Shown one piece after another: positions 1 to 7,472 of a stretch of DNA of 64,000 nucleotides. Source of the DNA: Jeotgalibacillus campisalis (GTDB lineage Bacteria; Bacillota; Bacilli; Bacillales; Jeotgalibacillaceae). Below the pieces are notes generated by a model that saw only the letters and a program-made list of their open reading frames with translations, was not told the DNA's origin and ran no database searches. The stretch covers positions 1 through 64,000 of the forward strand of contig NZ_JXRR01000021.1 of assembly GCF_000829515.1 (NCBI RefSeq), written 5' to 3'. A program made the position numbers and the translations under genes. The first letter of the stretch is position 1. Each line of letters begins with the position of its first letter.

Positions 1-10
1 GTAAAAAAGA

Positions 11-146
11 ATAGGTTCATTGCAGTGGAAGGCGGGGACTCCAGCGGGATTAAGCGGGAAGGGTGAGACCATGCAGATGCGACAGCATCAAAGGGGCTCA
101 CCTCCCGCCCCGCGGAAAGCCTCCGCCTGTAGCGGAAATGAACCGG
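11..146 (+). repeat. Palindromic element family A, copy A1
   Basis: Imperfect palindrome of about 136 bp. The outer arms GGTTCATT and AATGAACC are exact complements. Inside lie AGGCGG/CCGCCT, then GGTGAG/CTCACC with GCGGGA/TCCCGC, and an apical hairpin GATGC-gaca-GCATC. It is nearly identical to copy A2, 226 bp downstream. No transposase or open frame belongs to it. It could be a miniature mobile element or a structured RNA; its function is unknown. Confidence 0.85.
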
Positions 147-236
147 TCTTCTTCTAATTCTATAAAAGAAGAACAATTGCTAGTCAGAAGTTTTGGGTTA
201 AGAAGACCTGAAGGTATCTGATAAGCTTTAAAAAGA

Positions 237-372
237 ATAGGTTCATTGCAGTGGAAGGCGGGGACTCCAGCGGGATAAAGCGGGAAGGGTGAGACCATAC
301 AGATGCGACAGCATCAAAGGGGCTCACCTCCCGCCCCGCGGAAAGCCTCCGCCTGAAACGGAAATGAACCGG
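237..372 (+). repeat. Palindromic element family A, copy A2
   Basis: Second copy in the same orientation as A1, with the same nested arms and apical hairpin; it differs from A1 by only a few bases. The roughly 90 bp between the copies contains no convincing gene. It ends just before the terminator of the next gene. The four copies near 59-60 kb lie in the opposite orientation. Confidence 0.85.
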
Positions 373-389
373 TCCCCTTTTAAATATAA

Positions 390-435
390 AAAACGATCCG
401 CCTGACGATTGTTCGTTCGTCAGGCGGATCGTTTT
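390..435. terminator. Bidirectional terminator after yugE
   Basis: Long perfect stem (aaaacgatccgcctgacga paired with its complement) around a short loop, with A-rich and T-rich flanks. It lies 12 bp past the yugE stop on the minus strand and can act in both directions. Confidence 0.85.
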
Positions 436-446
436 GAGCTTGCTTA

Positions 447-701
447 CTATACGCCCGCTTCCATTTTAACTGCTAAAAGCTTATAGGATATTTTCGTGCA
501 ATCCTGAAGGGGAATCCACTGTTTATAGGAGTATTCATATATGGCTTGAATGCGTTTAGCTAAGTCTGAGGGGTGGTGATGGTCGTCAACAGCTTGAAGT
601 ACATCGTCTATTTCTGTTTCATATTCTTCTTCCCCTATTTTAAACGGATCCCACTCTTGTAATAGGGCAACTAATTTATAATTCATCTCTTTTGTAATCA
701 T
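447..701 (-). CDS. yugE: YugE-like conserved protein (DUF1871-type)
   Basis: An 84-residue soluble protein with no signal peptide or membrane segment. It carries the stretches LLQEWDPF, DDVLQAV, LAKRIQAIYEYSY and ISYKLLAVKMEA, which I recognise as the YugE/DUF1871 family of about 86 residues. The biochemical role is unknown. The ATG at 701 is chosen over an in-frame GTG three codons upstream because AGGTGG sits five bases before it. It is divergent from patB, as in B. subtilis, which supports the name. Confidence 0.75.
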   Translation of the reverse strand: MITKEMNYKLVALLQEWDPFKIGEEEYETEIDDVLQAVDDHHHPSDLAKRIQAIYEYSYKQWIPLQDCTKISYKLLAVKMEAGV

Positions 702-719
702 ATGTCCCACCTAATCATT

Positions 720-747
720 TTGAAAATATGTGAATCTATCATACCAT
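720..747 (+). promoter_or_regulatory. Possible sigma-A promoter of patB
   Basis: TTGAAA, 16 bp, TACCAT in the 78-bp yugE-patB divergent region, about 35 bp before the patB start. The match is moderate. Confidence 0.4.
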
Positions 748-779
748 AGAAGAGAGAAATGAAAAGGATGTGATTTATA

Positions 780-1937
780 GTGGAACAATTTGATCAACCG
801 ATTAACCGTGCAGGTACTTCTTCTGTGAAGTGGGATATGCTGAAAACGGTTTTTGGCAGCGAGGATCTGCTTCCAATGTGGGTGGCAGATATGGATTTCA
901 AACCGCCTCAAGCAGTACTGGACAAATTGGAAAAGCGACTGAAGCTGCCTCCTTATGGCTATACCTTCGTTCCGGATTCGACCGGAAGAGCAGTTGCAGG
1001 ATGGATGGAGCGAAGACATGGGTGGAACGTGAAACCAGGTTGGATCATGTATTCAAATGGCGTTGTTCCTTCAATTTCAACCGTCATACGGGCTTTGACC
1101 AAGCCAGGGGATCAGGTGCTGACGCTTACACCGGTTTATACCCCCTTTTTTCAAATGATTGAATTGAATGACCGTAAACTGGCTTCCTCTCTATTAGTTG
1201 AGGAGAAGGGCCGTTATGAAATAAACTGGACTGATTTTGAGGAAAAAATAAAGAATTCCTCACTATTTCTTTTGTGCAGTCCGCATAATCCTTCAGGGCG
1301 AGTTTGGTCTGAAGATGAATTAAGCCGAATCAGCGAACTGTGCAGAAAGCATGATGTTACGCTCGTTTCTGATGAAATTCATTCTGATTTGCTTTACAGC
1401 CACGCTGAGCATATACCTGCGGCCCACGCGGCAAAGACTCAGTCAGATCACATTGTCACGTTGGCAGCACCGAGTAAAACATTTAATTTAGCCGGTCTGC
1501 AGGCATCCGTTATCATTGCTGAGAGTGAAGAAATGAGAGAGAAAATTCAAGCAGAGCAAACGAAGCAGGGATTTTTCACTTTAAACACATTTGGCATAGC
1601 AGCGATGGAAGCGGCGTATGAAGAAGGCGAAGAATGGCTTCAATCGCTCATGGTTTATTTAGAGGGCAATCTGAAACTCGTTCGAGAAGCCGTTCAAGAG
1701 ATCCAAGGCGTAACGTTAATGGAGCCTGATAGCACGTATTTATTATGGCTGGATTTTCGCAAAACGGGTAAAAGTGATGAAGACGTGCAGGAAGCCCTGC
1801 TGAAAAAAGCCAAGCTGGCATTAGAGCCTGGTGAAAAGTATGGAGAAGGCGGAGAAGGACATGTTCGGATGAATATCGCCTGTTCAAGAGATCTCGTCAA
1901 AGAAGGCATTAAACGACTAAAGCTTGCATTTGAGTAA
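780..1937 (+). CDS. patB: PatB/MalY-type cystathionine beta-lyase (C-S lyase)
   Basis: PLP-dependent fold-type I enzyme of 385 residues, the usual size for PatB/MalY. It cleaves the C-S bond of cystathionine or cysteine conjugates to give a thiol, pyruvate and ammonia, in methionine and sulfur metabolism. Visible landmarks are CSPHNPSGRVW (about 166-176), SDEIHSDLL (about 197-205) and PSKTFNLAGLQ with the Schiff-base lysine near 233. The start is GTG behind AAAGGA. It is monocistronic, ending at a strong terminator shared with convergent gntK. The exact physiological substrate cannot be read from the sequence. Confidence 0.88.
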   Translation: MEQFDQPINRAGTSSVKWDMLKTVFGSEDLLPMWVADMDFKPPQAVLDKLEKRLKLPPYGYTFVPDSTGRAVAGWMERRHGWNVKPGWIMYSNGVVPSISTVIRALTKPGDQVLTLTPVYTPFFQMIELNDRKLASSLLVEEKGRYEINWTDFEEKIKNSSLFLLCSPHNPSGRVWSEDELSRISELCRKHDVTLVSDEIHSDLLYSHAEHIPAAHAAKTQSDHIVTLAAPSKTFNLAGLQASVIIAESEEMREKIQAEQTKQGFFTLNTFGIAAMEAAYEEGEEWLQSLMVYLEGNLKLVREAVQEIQGVTLMEPDSTYLLWLDFRKTGKSDEDVQEALLKKAKLALEPGEKYGEGGEGHVRMNIACSRDLVKEGIKRLKLAFE

Positions 1938-1945
1938 TTACTACT

Positions 1946-1986
1946 AAAACAGCCGCACTCGGGATTCCTTGTGCGGCTGTTTTTTA
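1946..1986. terminator. Bidirectional terminator between patB and gntK
   Basis: AAAACAGCCGCAC pairs with GTGCGGCTGTTTT, followed by a T run. It lies between two convergent genes and overlaps the gntK stop codon. Confidence 0.88.
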
Positions 1987-3522
1987 TTCCAACTCTTTTT
2001 GCAAGCGTGCAATTTCCTCATATTCTTGTGAAAACAATCGGGACAAACGGATAAACATCGGCAGTACTCTGTGATAAGTAGAGACAGCTTCCTGATTTGG
2101 CTGATGAGTGTGCACGGAACCGACAAGAGTGCTTACCTCTTCAAGGCTCTTCATTTCACCTGTTGCGTATAAACCAAGTACACATGCTCCAAAACAAGAG
2201 CTTTCAAAGCTTTCAGGAACAACAACTTCCTGATCAAAGATATCTGCGATCATTTGTCTTAAAATAGCTGACTGAGCAAACCCTCCTGTTGCCTGAATGC
2301 GTTTTGGTTCTCCAATCAGTTCTTCTAATGCCAAAAGCACACTGTAAAGATTAAACAAAATTCCTTCCAATACAGATCGTACCATGTCTTCTTTTTTATG
2401 ATTTAAGCCTAATCCAAAGAAAGACCCTCTTGCATTGGCATCCCAAATCGGAGCTCGTTCGCCCGCCATATACGGATGAAAGATCAACCCGTGAGAACCT
2501 GGAGGTACACTGTCTGCTATCTTGGTAAGCGTGTCATAAGGATTCGATCCATTAACAGCTGATTCCTGTACAATGTCCTGGCATAATTCGTCCCGCAGCC
2601 ACCTGAAGATCATGCCGCCGTTATTAACAGGCCCTCCAATTACCCAGTGATCCTCCGTTAATGCATAGCAGAATATACGGCCTTTGGGATCGGTTACCGG
2701 CCGGTCGGTTACCGTTCTGATTGCTCCGCTTGTTCCTATCGTAATAGCGACCGAACCTTTATCCATTGCATTTACACCTAAATTAGACAAAACTCCGTCG
2801 CTCGCTCCAAGATAAAAACGAGTATCAGCGTGCACACCCATTGTTTGGGCATGCTCAGGGGACAATCCTGACATAAAATGAGTGGTGGAGACAGGGGTGG
2901 ATAATTGATCACGTGACACACCCGCTACTTCAAGCGCTTCCTTATCCCATTCCAAAGAAGCAAGATTAAAAAGTCCGGTTGCAGAAGCGATGGAATAATC
3001 AATTTCGTAACGGCCGAAAAGCTTGAAAAATACATATTCTTTTATTGAAATAAACTTTGCTGTCTTCCGGCACAGCTCCGGATGTTCTCCATTAAGCCAC
3101 GCAAGTTTGGATAATGGAGACATTGGATGAATCGGCGTTCCTGTGCGGAGATAGATCGCATGACCATTGTTTTCTTTAATTTTCTTTGTATATTCATTGC
3201 TCCTGTTATCCGCCCAGGTAATTGAGTTTGTCAGCGGCTTGCCTAATGCATCCACAGCAATGACGCTGTGCATGGCAGAACTAAAGGAAATAAAGGCGAT
3301 CGCATCAGCCGTTAATCCGCTTTTTTCAATGCTTGAACCGATTGCTTTTAAAACAGCGATGAAAATTTCTTCCGGATCCTGCTCTGCTGTCCCCGGCTGA
3401 GGTGTGTAAAGAGGATATTCAATGTTTTCTTTAGAGACAAACTCTCCTTGTTTAGTGAATACCACGGCTTTTGTGCTCGTGGTACCGATATCTACCCCAA
3501 TCATATGCGTATGCTGCATCAT
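1984..3522 (-). CDS. gntK: Gluconate kinase, FGGY family
   Basis: Phosphorylates D-gluconate to 6-phosphogluconate with ATP, in the cytoplasm. The 512 residues and two-domain FGGY layout fit the family. Landmarks are GVDIGTTSTKAVVF at the N-terminus (phosphate-binding), WADNRS, the GGPVNNGG region, GERAPIWDANARGSFFGL, and ATGGFAQSAILRQM near the C-terminus. The start follows AGGAGG by six bases. It is the last gene of gntZ-gntP-gntK, 197 bp behind gntP with a hairpin in the gap. Other FGGY sugar kinases share this architecture; the neighbouring gluconate permease and 6-phosphogluconate dehydrogenase decide the assignment. Confidence 0.9.
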   Translation of the reverse strand: MMQHTHMIGVDIGTTSTKAVVFTKQGEFVSKENIEYPLYTPQPGTAEQDPEEIFIAVLKAIGSSIEKSGLTADAIAFISFSSAMHSVIAVDALGKPLTNSITWADNRSNEYTKKIKENNGHAIYLRTGTPIHPMSPLSKLAWLNGEHPELCRKTAKFISIKEYVFFKLFGRYEIDYSIASATGLFNLASLEWDKEALEVAGVSRDQLSTPVSTTHFMSGLSPEHAQTMGVHADTRFYLGASDGVLSNLGVNAMDKGSVAITIGTSGAIRTVTDRPVTDPKGRIFCYALTEDHWVIGGPVNNGGMIFRWLRDELCQDIVQESAVNGSNPYDTLTKIADSVPPGSHGLIFHPYMAGERAPIWDANARGSFFGLGLNHKKEDMVRSVLEGILFNLYSVLLALEELIGEPKRIQATGGFAQSAILRQMIADIFDQEVVVPESFESSCFGACVLGLYATGEMKSLEEVSTLVGSVHTHQPNQEAVSTYHRVLPMFIRLSRLFSQEYEEIARLQKELE

Positions 3523-3650
3523 GCTTGTCCTCCTGTCTTTTCAACTGTTTCGATAAAACAATATGCAATAATCAATGTCTGCAAATAAAGACTCATTAAC
3601 CTGTATAGTTTCTGTTTATTCTACTACAAACCGGTCAGAACAAATAAGTA

Positions 3651-3677
3651 AGAGCTGACAAAGTAACTGTCAGCTCT
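3651..3677 (-). terminator. Hairpin between gntP and gntK
   Basis: AGAGCTGACA pairs with TGTCAGCTCT over a seven-base loop. The minus-strand downstream side is only moderately T-rich, so it may be a partial terminator that lowers gntK expression or an mRNA-stabilising stem. Confidence 0.5.
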
Positions 3678-3719
3678 CTTAAGTTTCATGTCTATAAGAC
3701 TAGTATACTTCTTCTACTA

Positions 3720-5060
3720 TTATATAAACAGACTGATAATGAATACAACTGTGAAGCCTACTACCCCGATAATGGTTTCCATTACCGTCCAGGTTTTAAG
3801 CGTGTCTTTCACGTCCAGTCCAAAATACCGGTTTACCAGCCAGAAGCCTGAGTCATTTACATGGGATACTGCTGTTGCACCTGCTGCAATCGCAATAACG
3901 ATAAGTCCAAGAATCGGGCCCGCATAACCCACTGTTTCAATAACTGGTGAAATGAGTCCCGCTGCTGTAACCATTGCAACGGTTGCAGAACCTTGCGCTA
4001 CACGAACGAGCAATGCAATCGCAAATGCCATTAAGATGGGAGGAAGTGAAGAGTTTGCCATCATTTCACCCAGCACTGCCCCTACGCCGGAGTCGATGAG
4101 AATTTGCTTGAATACACCACCGGCACCCGTCACAAGAATAATAATACCGGCTGGCTCCAGAGCTTTTGTTGCAATGCTTTGAACCTCATCACGCGTATAG
4201 CCGCGGCGGGTTCCAAGCAAAATGAAGGTTAATAGAGTTGCAATTGTTAACGCCACAAACGGATGTCCAAGGAATGTTAAGAAAGAACGCACTGTATTCC
4301 CTTCATCCAATAAAACGCCTGACAAAGTGTTTGCTAAAATTAAAATTAATGGAATAAATACTAGAAAAGCAATTAACCCAAAGCTTGGCAGATCACGGTC
4401 AGGATCCGCTTCTTCTACTTCCATATATTCCGGTACAACAACATGAATTTTGTTGGCTATATACTTACCAAAGATCGGTCCCGCAATGATCATTGAAGGG
4501 ATACCGGCTAAGGCACCAAACAGGATAACCCATCCAAGGTCCGCTTGAATAATCGAGGCCACAGCGATTGGGCCAGGTGTTGGCGGAATATAAGCATGCG
4601 TTACGGCTAATCCAGCTAACAAAGGAATTCCATAGAATAATAGAGACTTACCTGTTTTTCTTGCCAGGCCATAAATAATTGGAACTAATATGATAAAACC
4701 AACATCAAAAAAGACGGGTATAGCTACGATAAAACCTGTAATTCCAAGCGCCCACTGGGAATTTTTTTCACCAAATTTCCCGATCAGCGTTTGCGCCAGA
4801 CGCTCTGCTCCGCCTGAAACTTCAAGCATTCTACCGAACATCGCTCCTAAACCGACGACAACTGCCACAAATCCAAGGGTACCGCCCATCCCTGCTTCTA
4901 CTGACGCAAGAACATCGCCAAGCGGCATTCCCGCTGCTACACCAACCAATAAACTGACAAGCAAAAGTGCCACAAACGCGTGAAGTTTTACGCCCATTAC
5001 CAGGTAAAGCAATAAGAATATCCCGGCAACTGCAATTAAAATTAACATTGAACCATCCAT
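3720..5060 (-). CDS. gntP: Gluconate:H+ symporter, GntP family
   Basis: Polytopic membrane protein of 446 residues, the standard GntP length, with about a dozen hydrophobic segments. Conserved stretches include the early MGVKLHAFVALLLVSLLVG, HAYIPPTPGPIAVASI and VNDSGFWLV near the C-terminus. It imports gluconate (family members also take related sugar acids) with protons. It starts 12 bp after the gntZ stop and so is co-transcribed. Its position between gntZ and gntK supports gluconate as substrate. Confidence 0.9.
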   Translation of the reverse strand: MDGSMLILIAVAGIFLLLYLVMGVKLHAFVALLLVSLLVGVAAGMPLGDVLASVEAGMGGTLGFVAVVVGLGAMFGRMLEVSGGAERLAQTLIGKFGEKNSQWALGITGFIVAIPVFFDVGFIILVPIIYGLARKTGKSLLFYGIPLLAGLAVTHAYIPPTPGPIAVASIIQADLGWVILFGALAGIPSMIIAGPIFGKYIANKIHVVVPEYMEVEEADPDRDLPSFGLIAFLVFIPLILILANTLSGVLLDEGNTVRSFLTFLGHPFVALTIATLLTFILLGTRRGYTRDEVQSIATKALEPAGIIILVTGAGGVFKQILIDSGVGAVLGEMMANSSLPPILMAFAIALLVRVAQGSATVAMVTAAGLISPVIETVGYAGPILGLIVIAIAAGATAVSHVNDSGFWLVNRYFGLDVKDTLKTWTVMETIIGVVGFTVVFIISLFI

Positions 5061-5072
5061 TTTACGTTCCTC

Positions 5073-5972
5073 CTATTCGCTTTTTTCTACAGCGTGACCG
5101 CCAAATTCATTTCGCAAAGCTGCAACGACTTTTCCTGAGAATGTATCTGTTTCAAGAGACCGATAGCGCATCATTAAAGATAAAGCAATAATCGGAGTAG
5201 CTGTTTGAAGATTCAACGCTTCTTCAATGGTCCACTTTCCTTCACCTGATGAATGCATAATTCCTTTTATTGAAGATAAGTCCTTGTCTTTTGAAAAAGC
5301 CGATTGTGTCAGCTCCATCAGCCACGAACGGATAACGGATCCATGATTAAATACGCCAGCTACTTCTTCAAACTGATAAGGAAAAGGGCTTTTATCGAGA
5401 ACTTCAAACCCTTCTGCAATCGCCTGCATCATGCCATATTCAATCCCGTTATGAACCATTTTTAAATAATGACCACTGCCAGCAGGCCCCGTATGTAAGT
5501 AACCGTTATCAACAGAAAGTTCTTTAAAGATCTCTTCTATTTCTGCGAATTTTTCTTTGTCTCCTCCTACCATCAGGCAGGCTCCATTACGTGCACCTTC
5601 TGTTCCCCCGCTCGTTCCGCAGTCAAAGAAGGAAATGCCTTTTTGAGAGGCCTGTTCATCTCTGCGCATTGAATCCTTATAGTGAGCATTGCCTCCATCG
5701 ATAATAATGTCACCTTCTCCGCACTCTTTGAGCAGCTGCTCGAAAACAGATTCTGTTGCATCGCCCGCCGGAACCATCATCCACAAAATCTTTTTGCCTT
5801 CAAAAGCCTGTACCAATGACGAAATTGAACGATGTGCTGAAATACCTTGTGAAGAAATTTTTTCGATAGCGTTTTCATTTAAGTCAAACGCTTCTACCTC
5901 AAATTTTCGTTCATGTAATTGCAATGCTAAATTAAAGCCCATTTTTCCTAACCCGATCATACCGATTTTCAT
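5073..5972 (-). CDS. gntZ: 6-phosphogluconate dehydrogenase, decarboxylating (short GntZ/YqeC type)
   Basis: Oxidatively decarboxylates 6-phosphogluconate to ribulose 5-phosphate. The N-terminal Rossmann motif GLGKMGFNLA, the IIDGGNAHYKDS region, CGTSGG and KMVHNGIEYGMMQAIAEGF mark the family. At 299 residues it is the short form rather than the 470-residue Gnd. The ATG at 5972 is preferred over GTG at 5981 because AGGTG is better spaced. It is first in the minus-strand gnt operon, right behind a cre-overlapped promoter. With gntK it forms the route from gluconate into the pentose phosphate pathway. Cofactor preference cannot be read by eye. Confidence 0.87.
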   Translation of the reverse strand: MKIGMIGLGKMGFNLALQLHERKFEVEAFDLNENAIEKISSQGISAHRSISSLVQAFEGKKILWMMVPAGDATESVFEQLLKECGEGDIIIDGGNAHYKDSMRRDEQASQKGISFFDCGTSGGTEGARNGACLMVGGDKEKFAEIEEIFKELSVDNGYLHTGPAGSGHYLKMVHNGIEYGMMQAIAEGFEVLDKSPFPYQFEEVAGVFNHGSVIRSWLMELTQSAFSKDKDLSSIKGIMHSSGEGKWTIEEALNLQTATPIIALSLMMRYRSLETDTFSGKVVAALRNEFGGHAVEKSE

Positions 5973-6015
5973 ATAAAGCACCTGCCTATTTCGAAATATT
6001 TTTCATCTACTAGTC

Positions 6016-6043
6016 ATTATAAAGAAAAAAATTCTTTTTGCAA
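6016..6043 (-). promoter_or_regulatory. Sigma-A promoter of gntZPK
   Basis: On the minus strand TTGCAA, 16 bp, TATAAT, then the gntZ start about 45 bp on. The -35 box lies inside the cre site. Confidence 0.7.
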
Positions 6044-6052
6044 TCGCTTTCA
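6039..6052. promoter_or_regulatory. cre operator (CcpA catabolite repression)
   Basis: TGCAATCGCTTTCA (reverse TGAAAGCGATTGCA) matches the cre consensus TGWAANCGNTNWCA at 13 of 14 positions on either strand. It covers the -35 boxes of both divergent promoters, so CcpA binding here should repress gntZPK and the regulator gene together when preferred sugars are present. Confidence 0.72.
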
Positions 6053-6076
6053 ATGAAAAAAAATTTATTTTATAAT
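6048..6076 (+). promoter_or_regulatory. Sigma-A promoter of the RpiR-type regulator
   Basis: TTTCAA, 17 bp, TATAAT, about 60 bp before the start codon. A/T-rich, partly palindromic runs on both sides of the cre site may hold the regulator's own operator. Confidence 0.65.
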
Positions 6077-6137
6077 GAAAGTGGAGAATAACGGCGTACG
6101 AAGATGCAAAATCCATTAAAGATCTGAGGTACTCAAA

Positions 6138-6992
6138 ATGATTACAGACAACAGACTATGCTTAGCTAAGATCCGATCTTTATATCCAAGCTTCAGTACA
6201 AAAGAATTAAAAATAGCTGACTTCATCTTAAATGATCCACAAAACATTATTCATTTAACGATTACCCAATTTGCTGAAGAACTTAACGTAGCTGATTCCA
6301 CGGTTTTTCGTTTTTGTAAGCGAATTGGCTTCACCGGCTATCAATCCATGAAAATCTCATTGGCTTCAGAAGTGGTCACACCGATAAAAAATATCCATGA
6401 CGAAATTACTGAAGCGGATGATATGAAAACACTGGCTGAAAAAGTATTTCGTTCGAACATGAAAACCCTTGAAGATACCATGCAAATCATTGATGCGGCT
6501 CAGCTGGAAAAAGCGGCTCAATTTATCTTGGAAGCTAACAAAATTGAATTTTACGGAAGCGGCGGTTCCTCTATTCTGGCAATGGATGCGTACCATAAAT
6601 TTATCCGGACTGGATTGTTTGTCTCAGCACCTCCGGATTCCCATATTCAGCTGATGAGTGCGTCACAGCTTCAAAAAGGCGATTGCGCGATTTTCCTGTC
6701 TCATTCCGGTTCCACTAAAGATATGTTGAAAACCTGTCAGATCGCTAAAAAGTCCGGAGCTAAAACGATTGCCATTACAAACCTTGCTAAGTCGCCACTC
6801 AGCACACTGGCCGACCTGTCCCTTTACACGCTGTCCGATGAAACAGATCACCGCTCAGAGGCATTGTCATCCCGCATCGCTCAGCTCAGCTACATTGATG
6901 CGTTATATGTCAGCGTAATGCGTTCATTAAAAGAGAATGGGCAGACTGCTCTTGAAAAGATGCGAAACGCCATTTCAACTAAAAGAATCTAA
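6138..6992 (+). CDS. RpiR/MurR-family transcriptional regulator (HTH + SIS) of the gluconate cluster
   Basis: A 284-residue regulator. The N-terminal HTH_6 domain (about 1-80) contains ELKIADFILNDP, TITQFAEELNVADSTVFRFCKRIGFTGYQ. The C-terminal SIS sugar-phosphate-binding domain (about 125-265) has EFYGSGGSSILAMDAYHKFIR, IFLSHSGSTKDML and AKKSGAKTIAITN. It is transcribed divergently from gntZPK with overlapping promoters, so it most likely senses 6-phosphogluconate or a related sugar phosphate and controls the operon (inference). It replaces the FadR/GntR-type repressor of the classical B. subtilis gnt operon. Confidence 0.87.
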   Translation: MITDNRLCLAKIRSLYPSFSTKELKIADFILNDPQNIIHLTITQFAEELNVADSTVFRFCKRIGFTGYQSMKISLASEVVTPIKNIHDEITEADDMKTLAEKVFRSNMKTLEDTMQIIDAAQLEKAAQFILEANKIEFYGSGGSSILAMDAYHKFIRTGLFVSAPPDSHIQLMSASQLQKGDCAIFLSHSGSTKDMLKTCQIAKKSGAKTIAITNLAKSPLSTLADLSLYTLSDETDHRSEALSSRIAQLSYIDALYVSVMRSLKENGQTALEKMRNAISTKRI

Positions 6993-6994
6993 AA

Positions 6995-7036
6995 AAACCG
7001 AATTACGGACTCTATTCGAGCTTTGTAATTCGGTTT
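6995..7036. terminator. Terminator after the RpiR-type regulator
   Basis: AAACCGAATTAC and GTAATTCGGTTT form a perfect 12-bp stem just past the stop codon. It also faces the convergent small gene at 7060. Confidence 0.8.
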
Positions 7037-7059
7037 ATCTTAAATTTATGGCTTTAAAA

Positions 7060-7266
7060 TCATTGCTTTTGCTGCTGTCTTTCGCGATTAATTTCTTCTT
7101 CAAATTCTTTTGTTTTTTCTTCCTGCCTTTTGGAGACACGCACAATCCATCTAAATGTAAGAACGGTTAACACAAGAAACAACAGCATCCAAAAAGTTGC
7201 TGGAATGTATTCACTTTTATCTTCCGGGAAATACAAAAATAATTGCAGTAAAAATAAGCCAGTCAT
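7060..7266 (-). CDS. Small two-segment membrane protein, function unknown
   Basis: A 68-residue product with two hydrophobic stretches (about 2-12 and 24-42), then a highly charged tail (RVSKRQEEKTKEFEEEINRE) likely to be a cytoplasmic coiled coil. AGAGGATG precedes the ATG at a workable distance. I recognise no family. It stands alone between two terminator-bounded genes, so it is probably a separately expressed small membrane protein. Confidence 0.6.
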   Translation of the reverse strand: MTGLFLLQLFLYFPEDKSEYIPATFWMLLFLVLTVLTFRWIVRVSKRQEEKTKEFEEEINRERQQQKQ

Positions 7267-7472
7267 GCCTTATCATCCTCTCAACGCATGTTTGGCTCCA
7301 TTATAACAACACATCTCCATTCATACCACTTCAGGAGAGTGAACGTTTCGTGACACACTGCGGGCTAGGAACCACTTAATTACGATGCCGTAACCAGAAT
7401 ACTTCCTGGTCATTCCCTTTATACAATCCACTGACACCTTATCCCGCTAACCGGTCTGTTTTAGCAGTCTTT

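Noticed and set aside
98-298. Open frame of 66 codons inside the first two repeats, minus strand
   Set aside because: It is created by the repeat sequence, has no ribosome site and no natural composition.
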